Below are positions 23,983 through 30,366 of a stretch of 32,549 nt of DNA, piece by piece. Under the pieces are notes generated by a model. It did no database searches. It was not told the DNA's origin and worked only from the letters and a program-made list of their open reading frames with translations. A program made the translations under genes and the position numbers. The stretch's first letter is position 1; each line of letters starts with the position of its first letter. Source of the stretch: Lachnospiraceae bacterium (GTDB taxonomy: Bacteria; Bacillota; Clostridia; Lachnospirales; Anaerotignaceae); the NCBI GenBank assembly GCA_910576545.1, contig CAJTKM010000028.1, forward strand, positions 1-32,549, read 5' to 3'.

Positions 23983-24018
23983 GCCCCTTGCAGGGGATTG
24001 GGGACAGCGTCCCCAAGG
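23983..24018 (+). repeat. Direct copy of the intergenic GC-rich repeat
   Basis: A 36-base copy matching 23286-23321 at 35 of 36 positions (A instead of G within the GGGGAC-N-GCGTCCCC loop). It contains the hairpins CCCCTTGCAGGGG and GGGGACAGCGTCCCC. The two copies bracket the XRE gene and its broken partner. Confidence 0.8.
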
Positions 24019-24056
24019 CCTTAAAACTAAAAAAGGACGGGGAGGACTCCCCGCCC

Positions 24057-24081
24057 CAGATTATCAGGGATAATCTGTTTT
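24057..24081 (+). terminator. Possible intrinsic terminator
   Basis: CAGATTATC (24057-24065) and GATAATCTG (24069-24077) form a perfect 9-base-pair stem with a three-base loop, followed by four T residues. It could end the transcript of the small gene upstream. Confidence 0.55.
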
Positions 24082-24550
24082 AATAAGACCCCTGCTGTCG
24101 CTTTGGCAGAACCGGAAAATGGGTGTTGCCGGAAAATTCCGGTCCCGATTCTCCCGCCGAGCCGCCGCCCGTTGCAAAGCCAGACTTCCGCCGCCAAGAA
24201 CAGCCCAAACAGGCACCGCACCCCGCAGCCTCTGCCTTTTTCCGCATCGTTTGGCGGAACAAAAGCCATATTAACCTGATATTTGAATGATTCGTTGCTG
24301 TGCATAACTGCCGTTCAGCTTGTCCAATGAAAACATGCCAATGTATGCAAATGCAAGCAAGCCTGCCTTGCCTGCATTACTACGTTTTCGCAGTCCAAAA
24401 CTTTCCACGCCATATTATAGACAAAATTCGTCCCGCTGTCAATCAGAAGATGCCGCGGGGATATGGATTTTCTTTATTCCTGTGGGAATCTGCCGCAGAA
24501 TGCTGGAGGAAGCGTGTTTTTGGAATACGCTGGAGAAATGGAAATAGGTA
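24082..24550. other. Intergenic region without a recognisable gene
   Basis: About 470 bases with open frames in several phases but no good ribosome binding site or family resemblance. One foldback pairs AATGCA with TGCATT around GCAAG/CTTGC (about 24348-24377). The base composition swings from very GC-rich (24150-24250) to moderate. It may be degenerate coding sequence or more of the intergenic repeat material seen just upstream. Confidence 0.4.
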
Positions 24551-24580
24551 TTGATAAAAATGCGGAAACCCCTGTATAAT
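24551..24580 (+). promoter_or_regulatory. Promoter of the radical SAM gene
   Basis: TTGATA (24551-24556), 18-base spacer, and perfect TATAAT (24575-24580). The start would be near 24587, giving a leader of under 40 bases. Confidence 0.75.
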
Positions 24581-24623
24581 AGAAGAATTAGAAATAACTA
24601 AGCAAGGATGAGGAGAGATAAAA

Positions 24624-25496
24624 ATGAGATATGAAGGTACCGTTTACAGGCCGCCAAGCGAAGCCGGCAGTCTGATTATCCAATTTACCATAGGCTGCGC
24701 AAGAAATACCTGCACATTCTGCAATATGTACAAGGATAAGACCTTCCGGATTCGTCCGCTGGCGGATGTGGAGGAGGATTTGGAAATGGCGCGGAAATAT
24801 TACAGCCATATCAAGGTGCGCCGGATTTTTCTGGCGGACGGGGACGCGCTGATTGTGAAAACAGAGGATATGCTGCATATTCTGGAAAAGTGCCACGAAT
24901 ATTTTCCGGAGGCGGAGCGGATTTCTGTTTACGGCGCGCCAAAGGACATTTTGAACAAAACGCCGGAGGAACTGCGCCGCCTTCGTGAAGCGGGACTGGA
25001 CATGGTTTATATGGGGTTGGAAAGCGGCGCGGATGAGGTGCTGACGGCAGTCAAAAAAGGCGTAACGGCTGACGAGATGATTGAGGCGGGCAAAAAAGCG
25101 CGGGAGGCTGGCATGGTGCTCTCCATGACGGTGATTTCGGGGCTGGGCGGCAAAAAGCTCTGGCGGGAACATGCGCTGGGCAGTGCGCGGGTAATTTCCG
25201 CTATCAAGCCGGAATATGTGGGCTTTTTGACATTGATGGTCGAGCCGGGTACGGAGATGTACGACCAGCTTGCACGCGGGGAGATTGAGCTTTTAGAGCC
25301 GCAGGAGGTGCTGGACGAAACGGAATTGTTTATCCGCAATGTTGACGCAGAGGGTACGATGTTCCGTTCAAACCATGCGTCGAACTATATCGCGCTGGGC
25401 GGCACGCTGAACAGGGAAAGGAACAAAATTCTGGACCAGATTGCCGCAAGCCGGAAGCGGAGTAAATTCCGCCCTGATATTTTCAGAGGGATCTGA
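24624..25496 (+). CDS. Radical SAM protein with a CX4CX2C cluster motif
   Basis: A 290-residue radical S-adenosylmethionine enzyme. The cluster cysteines are C25, C30 and C33 in IGCARNTCTFCNMY, so the first spacing is four residues rather than the common three. This occurs in a subgroup that starts EGxxYRPPSEAxSxIIQ. Later barrel elements are present: FLADGDAL, ISVYGAPKDIL, VYMGLESGAD and SMTVISGLGG. It has no HemN tail or B12-binding domain. The substrate is unknown. The ATG follows GAGGAGAG, and the gene is monocistronic. Confidence 0.9.
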   Translation: MRYEGTVYRPPSEAGSLIIQFTIGCARNTCTFCNMYKDKTFRIRPLADVEEDLEMARKYYSHIKVRRIFLADGDALIVKTEDMLHILEKCHEYFPEAERISVYGAPKDILNKTPEELRRLREAGLDMVYMGLESGADEVLTAVKKGVTADEMIEAGKKAREAGMVLSMTVISGLGGKKLWREHALGSARVISAIKPEYVGFLTLMVEPGTEMYDQLARGEIELLEPQEVLDETELFIRNVDAEGTMFRSNHASNYIALGGTLNRERNKILDQIAASRKRSKFRPDIFRGI

Positions 25497-25500
25497 GAAT

Positions 25501-25533
25501 AAAAAATTGCCCTCGACGCATTGCGCCGGGGGC
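25501..25533 (-). terminator. Terminator of the YtvI-like gene
   Basis: On the minus strand, GCCCCCG (25533-25527) pairs with CGAGGGC (25515-25509) with one G-U, followed by AATTTTTT (25508-25501). Confidence 0.7.
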
Positions 25534-25538
25534 ATTGC

Positions 25539-26582
25539 TTATCCTTTTCGCAGGCGGAAAAACGCCCGCAGTATCACCGCGATGACAGGGCCCAGTAAAA
25601 GTCCCCATACGCCGATGCAGCGGAAACCAAAGTACATGGAAAACAGTGTCAGAAGCGGGTGCAGCCCAATTTGTGCCCCAAGTATCCGTGGCTGCAAAAC
25701 CTGCCGCATCACCTGAATGATGCCGTAAATGACCAGATAGCCCAGAGCAAGAAACGACCGTCCCATAATCAGATGGAACACCGCGCCGGGCCAGAGGATA
25801 AAGCCGCTGCCGAAAAAGGGCAGGGCATCGATGACAGCGGTTACGGCGCTTAAGAGCAGGGGGTGGGGCGAGCGCAAAACCAACATTCCGGCAATGCAAA
25901 TGCAGAAAGTATATGCCATCAGTATCAGCTGTGTTTTTACATATCCCCAGACAGACGCTGCCAACTCTTTCCGCGCCGTACCGATGGAAAACCCAACCAG
26001 CGGTTCAACGTGCGCCAGATATGCCCTGTGTATGAGCGCTTTGTCTTTCGTGAAGAAATATGCTGAAATCAGCGCAACGAAAAAGCTCAGGAAAAAATGC
26101 GGGACGGCTGAAAACAGCGACGTTGGCGCACTCTGATTCACCAGCGCGAAAAGGATATCCGAAAAACCCTGCTGGAATTGCAGCAGGAACGGCTGGAGCT
26201 GTTCGGGGAGCTGTTCGCGGAATGCATCGAAGTGTTCCCAGAAAGCAGTCATGGCATTTTCCAGCATATCCATATACTGCGGCAGGTTTTCCAAAGCCTG
26301 CCGTACCTGCTGGTAAAGGCCCGTACCTGACCAGAAGCCCAATGCCCCGAGCAGGGCAAACAGCAGCAGTATCCCCAAAAGCGCGCCGATTCCCCGCGGT
26401 ACCCCGTGGTTTTCCAGCCTGTCCGCCAGAGGGCAGAACAGCAGGCTTAAAAGCCAGCCAATCAGGAAGGGCAGGAATATGGGAAAAAGATAGCGGAAAA
26501 ACAGAAAGCAGAATAATATTGCGGCAATCAGTATAATCAGGTCAAAAACAGCTTTTTTATTTCTTTCATAAAATGCCCGCAT
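25539..26582 (-). CDS. YtvI-like membrane protein of the AI-2E exporter family
   Basis: A 347-residue polytopic membrane protein. The AI-2E (TqsA/PerM) family pattern is clear: paired N-terminal helices (about residues 12-60), a soluble amphipathic section (about 90-150), then five or more helices, with DALPFFGSG (about 255) and QVLQPRILGAQIGLHPLLTL (about 300) conserved. The closest recognisable type is the sporulation membrane protein YtvI of Bacillus and clostridia; the transported substrate is not known. I use the ATG at 26582, 7 bases after GGAGGG. An in-frame ATG at 26609 overlaps no good site. Confidence 0.87.
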   Translation of the reverse strand: MRAFYERNKKAVFDLIILIAAILFCFLFFRYLFPIFLPFLIGWLLSLLFCPLADRLENHGVPRGIGALLGILLLFALLGALGFWSGTGLYQQVRQALENLPQYMDMLENAMTAFWEHFDAFREQLPEQLQPFLLQFQQGFSDILFALVNQSAPTSLFSAVPHFFLSFFVALISAYFFTKDKALIHRAYLAHVEPLVGFSIGTARKELAASVWGYVKTQLILMAYTFCICIAGMLVLRSPHPLLLSAVTAVIDALPFFGSGFILWPGAVFHLIMGRSFLALGYLVIYGIIQVMRQVLQPRILGAQIGLHPLLTLFSMYFGFRCIGVWGLLLGPVIAVILRAFFRLRKG

Positions 26583-26760
26583 TGCCTTTCCCTCCTTCCA
26601 TATCTCCAAAAGACAGAATGTTCCTCTTAATTATTCTTATTATAATACGTTTTGGACAGAGAAAAACCCTTTTTTTGAAATCCTAAAAAATTTGAAATAA
26701 AAAATTAAATTTTTCGGCAGTTGGTAGTACGGTGGAAAGCAGACGTTTTTCCGAGCAGGG

Positions 26761-26789
26761 AAAAGAAAAGGAGGGGAAAACCCTCCTTT
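26761..26789 (-). terminator. Terminator of the blaI-blaR1-like operon
   Basis: On the minus strand, AAAGGAGGG (26789-26781) pairs with CCCTCCTTT (26775-26767) around a five-base loop, followed by TCTTTT. Confidence 0.8.
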
Positions 26790-26797
26790 GTGCTGTT

Positions 26798-28327
26798 TCA
26801 GACTATGTTTTCTGCGGTATATTGAAACGATTTCAACGCGCCGTCACTGCTGCGGAATGAAATGGTATAATACGTCCCGTCCTCCATAAGCAGGCGTATG
26901 TCTGCTGTCCTCTGGTCTGTTTTTTCCAGATTGACAAAGGATATTTCCACGGGCTTTTTGGATTCCCCATAATTCTCTTTCAGGAGCGTTTCTGCTTTTT
27001 CCAGCCAGCCGGTATCTTGCCGGATTTCCGTTTTTTCTTCTGTGCTCAGAATTTCTGTTGTCATGCCGCGCACAATCCGCAGACTGCCCGTATCTGGATT
27101 GAGCCATACGGCATATTCAAGAGTTTCTCTGGAAAACTCTATGAACCACCAGCCTTCGGGCTGTACGGAATTTTCTCCATGGTCGAGTTCTGCCCATATT
27201 TCCATATCCGCCGTTTCTGTGTTAAATAAACGGCTGACGGCGGCCGACGTTACCCGCACAGCGTCTTCCTCATTTTGTATGGACGGAATTGGCGGAGCGT
27301 TCCGAACAGGCTTTTGCAGCGATTCTGCCTGAGCGGGAACAGTATCCGGCACTGCGTAAACAGGCTTAAAATCCATGAAATTTGTGCCCGCAACCAGCCC
27401 TGCCGCAAGTAGGACAGTTGCCCCGACCCATCGGTATTGTTTTTTCCTCATAATAACCTCAATCCGCCTTTCCAATACTTTTTTCTGCTTTCCTTTCCCG
27501 GAAAATCCGGCGGAAAAAGGTGCATTTTTCCATTCCGGACATATCTGGGATAAAAGCATTTCTCCATATTTCTGTTTTTCTTTGATATCCAGCCCTTTTA
27601 CTACCGCTTCATCGCAGGAATATTCACAGGCTTCGCTGATATTCCACAGCATCAGCGCGGAAAGGGGGTTAAACCAGTGCACTGCGCGCACGGCCAATGC
27701 CGCCGCCTTGTAAAAAAGGTCATTCCTTTTATAATGTGTCAGTTCATGCCGGAAAATCATGCGCAGTTCCTCAGGCGAAAATTCCCGTTTGGGCAGTATG
27801 ACCTGTGGCCGGAAAAGTCCCACAAGCATAGGGGAAACTGCCAGCCCGTTTTCACACAGCCGGATACATCGCCGGATTCCCATTGTCTGGCAGACAGCGG
27901 CGAAACAGGCTTTTGTGTTTTCGTTTTCAACGATTTCCGATGCCTGTTCCAGTCTGCGGCGGAAACAGACATAAATACATACGGTATAGAGTATAAACGC
28001 CGCCAGCCCGATAAAATAAACGGTACACAGGATTTCTGATATGGAAAGCGTTTCTGCGGGAAAGGGGATAACGGCAGGAAAATCAATGCCCGTAGCTTCA
28101 GGGAATCCCCCGACAGCCCCGCCTCCTCCGGCAGGAAGGGACATGCCGCTTCCCTGCAGAATTTCCGGCAGGGCGATTTTATAAGGAATGGTATACGCTG
28201 CCAGCGCGAGCAGCCAGATACAGCGGTACCATCTGCCGCCGCACCTCCGCAGAAGCGGCCCTTTTAAGCCTGCCAGTATCAGTGTAAACCCGCCGCCCAG
28301 AAGCGTCAGGCAAAACAGTGTTTTCAA
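26798..28327 (-). CDS. BlaR1-like M56-family membrane metalloprotease
   Basis: A 509-residue integral membrane peptidase. Membrane segments lie near 4-20, 36-55, 98-120 and 300-316. The cytoplasmic zinc protease domain has HELTH at 194-198, with a further acidic ligand near 235 (EACEYSCDE). In BlaR1/MecR1 systems this protease triggers removal of the BlaI repressor. The extracellular C-terminus here (about 320-509) is not a penicillin-binding domain. It has no SxxK/SxN/KTG set and looks like two PepSY-like repeats (about 350-420 and 440-509). So the signal is probably not a beta-lactam. It follows the BlaI-like gene by 3 bases. Confidence 0.9.
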   Translation of the reverse strand: MKTLFCLTLLGGGFTLILAGLKGPLLRRCGGRWYRCIWLLALAAYTIPYKIALPEILQGSGMSLPAGGGGAVGGFPEATGIDFPAVIPFPAETLSISEILCTVYFIGLAAFILYTVCIYVCFRRRLEQASEIVENENTKACFAAVCQTMGIRRCIRLCENGLAVSPMLVGLFRPQVILPKREFSPEELRMIFRHELTHYKRNDLFYKAAALAVRAVHWFNPLSALMLWNISEACEYSCDEAVVKGLDIKEKQKYGEMLLSQICPEWKNAPFSAGFSGKGKQKKVLERRIEVIMRKKQYRWVGATVLLAAGLVAGTNFMDFKPVYAVPDTVPAQAESLQKPVRNAPPIPSIQNEEDAVRVTSAAVSRLFNTETADMEIWAELDHGENSVQPEGWWFIEFSRETLEYAVWLNPDTGSLRIVRGMTTEILSTEEKTEIRQDTGWLEKAETLLKENYGESKKPVEISFVNLEKTDQRTADIRLLMEDGTYYTISFRSSDGALKSFQYTAENIV

Positions 28328-28330
28328 TTC

Positions 28331-28696
28331 CTATTCCCCCTTTTGGCGGAGCAGTTCCCGCAGTTCCGCGAGTTCCTCCGCATTGAGTTCTCCGTCATCG
28401 AACAATGCCGTAAAAAAATTTTTCGCGGAACCTTTGTAGAATTTTTTCAAAAAATCCCTGCCGCAGCCCTTCCGATATTCGCTTTCGGAAACCAGATAGC
28501 TGTAGAAATGCTGGCGGCCCCGTTTTTCCGCGTGAAGAAAGCCTTTTTCCATCAGCCTCGAAAGCATTGTCAGTATGGTCGTTGGTTTCCATTGGTTGTT
28601 GGGGAGCAGTTCCATCACTTCCCTGCTGGTCAAAGGGTTTTCGTTGTTCCAAATGACCTGCATCAGTTCCATTTCTGCATCTGAAATTCTCTGCAT
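28331..28696 (-). CDS. BlaI/MecI-family transcriptional repressor
   Basis: A 121-residue winged-helix repressor. The family pattern starts with ISDAEMELMQVIWNNENPLTSREVMELL and runs through KPTTILTMLSRLMEKGFL to the GRQHFYSYLVSESEY wing and a C-terminal dimerisation helix. In this family, dimers bind TACA/TGTA dyads and are inactivated by proteolysis through a BlaR1-type partner, which is encoded next to it. Two such dyads lie in its own promoter. The ATG follows GGAGGTGAG. Confidence 0.94.
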   Translation of the reverse strand: MQRISDAEMELMQVIWNNENPLTSREVMELLPNNQWKPTTILTMLSRLMEKGFLHAEKRGRQHFYSYLVSESEYRKGCGRDFLKKFYKGSAKNFFTALFDDGELNAEELAELRELLRQKGE

Positions 28697-28715
28697 GTTC
28701 TCACCTCCATATGTT

Positions 28716-28765
28716 CTACATTATGTAGTTTATAATATTCTACAATATGTAGTTTGATTTGTCAA
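28716..28765 (-). promoter_or_regulatory. blaI-blaR1-like promoter with two BlaI-type operators
   Basis: On the minus strand, TTGACA (28765-28760) and TAGAAT (28742-28737) are 17 bases apart. CTACATATTGTAG (28752-28740) overlaps the spacer and the -10. CTACATAATGTAG (28728-28716) lies just downstream of the start point. Both are near-perfect TACA/TGTA dyads, 24 bases apart centre to centre, as expected for autorepression. Confidence 0.88.
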
Positions 28766-28845
28766 GAATATTCTGCCAGCCCCAGCAAACAGAAAAATTT
28801 GCGGAAAAATCATCTTTCCCCGTGGTTCCTGCTGAAAAGACGCAG

Positions 28846-28874
28846 TTGCGCAAAGCGTCATTTTCCGGTATAAT
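28846..28874 (+). promoter_or_regulatory. Promoter of the thioredoxin-like lipoprotein gene
   Basis: TTGCGC (28846-28851), 17-base spacer, and perfect TATAAT (28869-28874). No TACA/TGTA dyad overlaps it, so the neighbouring BlaI-like repressor probably does not act here. Confidence 0.65.
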
Positions 28875-28911
28875 GGGCTGGTAAAAATTGAATTTTCAGG
28901 AGGTTTTGACT

Positions 28912-29946
28912 TTGAAGAAAAAAATTGCCCTGTTCCTGACACTCCTGCTGGCGGCCTGTTCTGCGGGCTGTGGAAAGGAAGAAACGCCCGCCCCCGCTGC
29001 GGAAGGGCAGGAGGTGCAGACGGAAATACGGCTGGCAGAATGCGGCCTTGCTTATACGATTCCGGAAGAATGGGTTACGATGGAGGACGCGAACCTGATT
29101 CCCGCATCTTATGTAGACCTGGAAGGGGAAATCTACGCCAAAATACAATATAATTTCGTTCCAAGCGAAAATATGGCTGCTTTGGACGACCCCGATTCTG
29201 ATATCCCCGTTGAGGAACTTATGACGCCGGTATTTACACTTCTTGCGGCGCGGGAGGACAATCTGGAATCGGAGGCTGTGCAGGACGAGCTTGCGCTCTG
29301 GCGTTCGCAGAAGGAACTGCCTGCACAGGAGGGATTCCGCTATTATTATCTGACGGATTATGCATCAGGAATCAGCCATTTTTCCAAGGATGCACAGAAA
29401 ATTTACAACAGCCTTGCAGAAAAGCTGCCTGCTTTGGAGGAAAGTATAGAAACATTCCCGCCGGATGAAGCTGCCGCACAGGCAGCCGCGGAGGAAAACG
29501 GGCAGTATCTGAATTTTATTTCTACATCTCTGGAAGGCGAAAACGTCACCAGCGCGATATTCTACGATTACGATTTGACGGTCGTGAATTTCTGGGCGTC
29601 CTACTGCTATCCGAATATCAACGAACTGGATACGTTGGAAACATTTTATCAGGAGCTGCGGAAAAAACATCCGAATGTGAATTTTGTGCAGGTTATCATT
29701 GATACGCCCAATGAGGAGGCGGAAAGTGTTGCTGCGAAAGCATATGAGGAGGCTGGTGTGACGTTTGGCTCGATACTGCCGGACCAGAATCTTGCAAACT
29801 GGATTATTAACAACCTGAATGGTCTGCCGACAACAATTTTTGTGGACAAAACGGGAAAAACATTCTCTCTGAAAATAGAAGGAATGCAGGATGCGGCATA
29901 TTATATGGAAACAACAGAAACCATGCTGGAAAGCGCGGGAGAATAA
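28912..29946 (+). CDS. Lipoprotein with a one-cysteine TlpA-like thioredoxin fold
   Basis: A 344-residue exported lipoprotein. The start is TTG at 28912, 8 bases after AGGAGG; it gives KKKIALFLTLLLAAC, a lipoprotein signal with lipobox LAAC (lipidated C16). Residues about 35-190 are an unrecognised extracellular region. Residues about 205-344 look like a TlpA/ResA thioredoxin fold: VVNFWASYC, a long strand NFVQVIIDTP, and a cis-proline loop NGLPTTIFVDKTG. The usual CxxC is replaced by CYPN (C232, N235), so disulfide exchange by the normal two-cysteine mechanism is impossible. No CcdA-type electron donor is next to it. Confidence 0.85.
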   Translation: MKKKIALFLTLLLAACSAGCGKEETPAPAAEGQEVQTEIRLAECGLAYTIPEEWVTMEDANLIPASYVDLEGEIYAKIQYNFVPSENMAALDDPDSDIPVEELMTPVFTLLAAREDNLESEAVQDELALWRSQKELPAQEGFRYYYLTDYASGISHFSKDAQKIYNSLAEKLPALEESIETFPPDEAAAQAAAEENGQYLNFISTSLEGENVTSAIFYDYDLTVVNFWASYCYPNINELDTLETFYQELRKKHPNVNFVQVIIDTPNEEAESVAAKAYEEAGVTFGSILPDQNLANWIINNLNGLPTTIFVDKTGKTFSLKIEGMQDAAYYMETTETMLESAGE

Positions 29947-29954
29947 AACAGATG

Positions 29955-29992
29955 AAAAAGCCGGATGGGCGTGTATGCCTGTTCGGTTTTTT
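29955..29992 (+). terminator. Terminator of the lipoprotein gene
   Basis: CCGGATGGGC (29961-29970) pairs, with G-U wobbles, to GCCTGTTCGG (29977-29986) around GTGTAT, followed by six T residues. A-residues upstream extend the stem. Confidence 0.8.
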
Positions 29993-30030
29993 GCTGTGTT
30001 CATGTTATTTTAGGTTTTTCTATTGTTTTT

Positions 30031-30095
30031 CTTAATATCTCTTAAGCGACCCTTAAGTTTCTATTCATAAATTGTACATATTTCTGGCATATACT
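30031..30095 (+). promoter_or_regulatory. Phased CTTAAG repeats and -10 box before a candidate small RNA
   Basis: CTTAAT (30031-30036), CTTAAG (30041-30046) and CTTAAG (30052-30057) recur every 10 and 11 bases. They are followed 32 bases later by TATACT (30090-30095), with no acceptable -35 box. Tandem repeats one helical turn apart next to a weak promoter are the usual layout for an OmpR/PhoB-type activator. The arrangement resembles Pho boxes of Bacillota; the actual regulator is a guess. Confidence 0.5.
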
Positions 30096-30101
30096 GTAAG
30101 A

Positions 30102-30239
30102 GAAGTAAAAAGGACGCCCCCTTTTACTTCCAGTCCGCGGTCCCTTCCCCGAACGACCGCGGACACCCCTTCTCTTTGAAAAAGGGCGTGGGATAAAGAG
30201 GAAATATCATACGCTTTTCCATCAGGAAAGGCGTTTTTT
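30102..30239 (+). ncRNA. Candidate small non-coding RNA with C-rich loops
   Basis: No gene lies here, yet the strand carries ordered hairpins ending in a strong terminator. Stem 1 pairs GAAGTAAAA (30102-30110) with TTTTACTTC (30122-30130), plus GG/CC inside, with loop ACGCCCC. Stem 2 pairs GTCCGCGGTC (30133-30142) perfectly with GACCGCGGAC (30155-30164) around a 12-base loop containing CCTTCCCC. An open stretch ACCCCTTCTCTTT follows. The terminator is at 30211-30239. Exposed CCCC/UUCUC segments are complementary to ribosome binding sites, as in several Firmicutes regulatory RNAs. The predicted length is about 140 bases. I do not recognise it as a named family. Confidence 0.6.
30211..30239 (+). 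terminator. Intrinsic terminator of the candidate small RNA
   Basis: ACGCTTTTCC (30211-30220) pairs with GGAAAGGCGT (30225-30234), ten pairs with one G-U and a four-base loop, followed by TTTTT (30235-30239). The nearest plus-strand coding gene already has its own terminator 220 bases earlier. Confidence 0.9.
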
Positions 30240-30304
30240 GCTGCAAAAATCCGATGCGGGCAAAGCTGGTGAAGAACAGCGGGAGCAGATGCGCAGATAA
30301 AACA

Positions 30305-30343
30305 GCCGTTTCCCTGGACGGGCATATCCAACGGGGAAACGGC
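30305..30343. terminator. Terminator of pepF, probably bidirectional
   Basis: GCCGTTTCCC (30305-30314) and GGGAAACGGC (30334-30343) are perfectly complementary, with an inner TGGA/TCCA pairing. On the minus strand it is followed by TGTTTTATC, fitting the end of pepF about 24 bases upstream; on the plus strand a T-rich stretch follows. Confidence 0.7.
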
Positions 30344-30366
30344 CGTATTTTCTTTTGCTGTGGTTC

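Noticed and set aside
23887-24024. A 45-codon frame following the small XRE partner gene
   Set aside because: It has no ribosome site and ends inside the GC-rich repeat. The same stretch in another frame gives the expected end of the broken 81-residue protein.
24027-24305. A 92-codon minus-strand frame in the gap before the radical SAM gene
   Set aside because: Weak start, overlaps the GC-rich hairpin and terminator region, and the translation shows no recognisable fold. Left as unassigned intergenic sequence.
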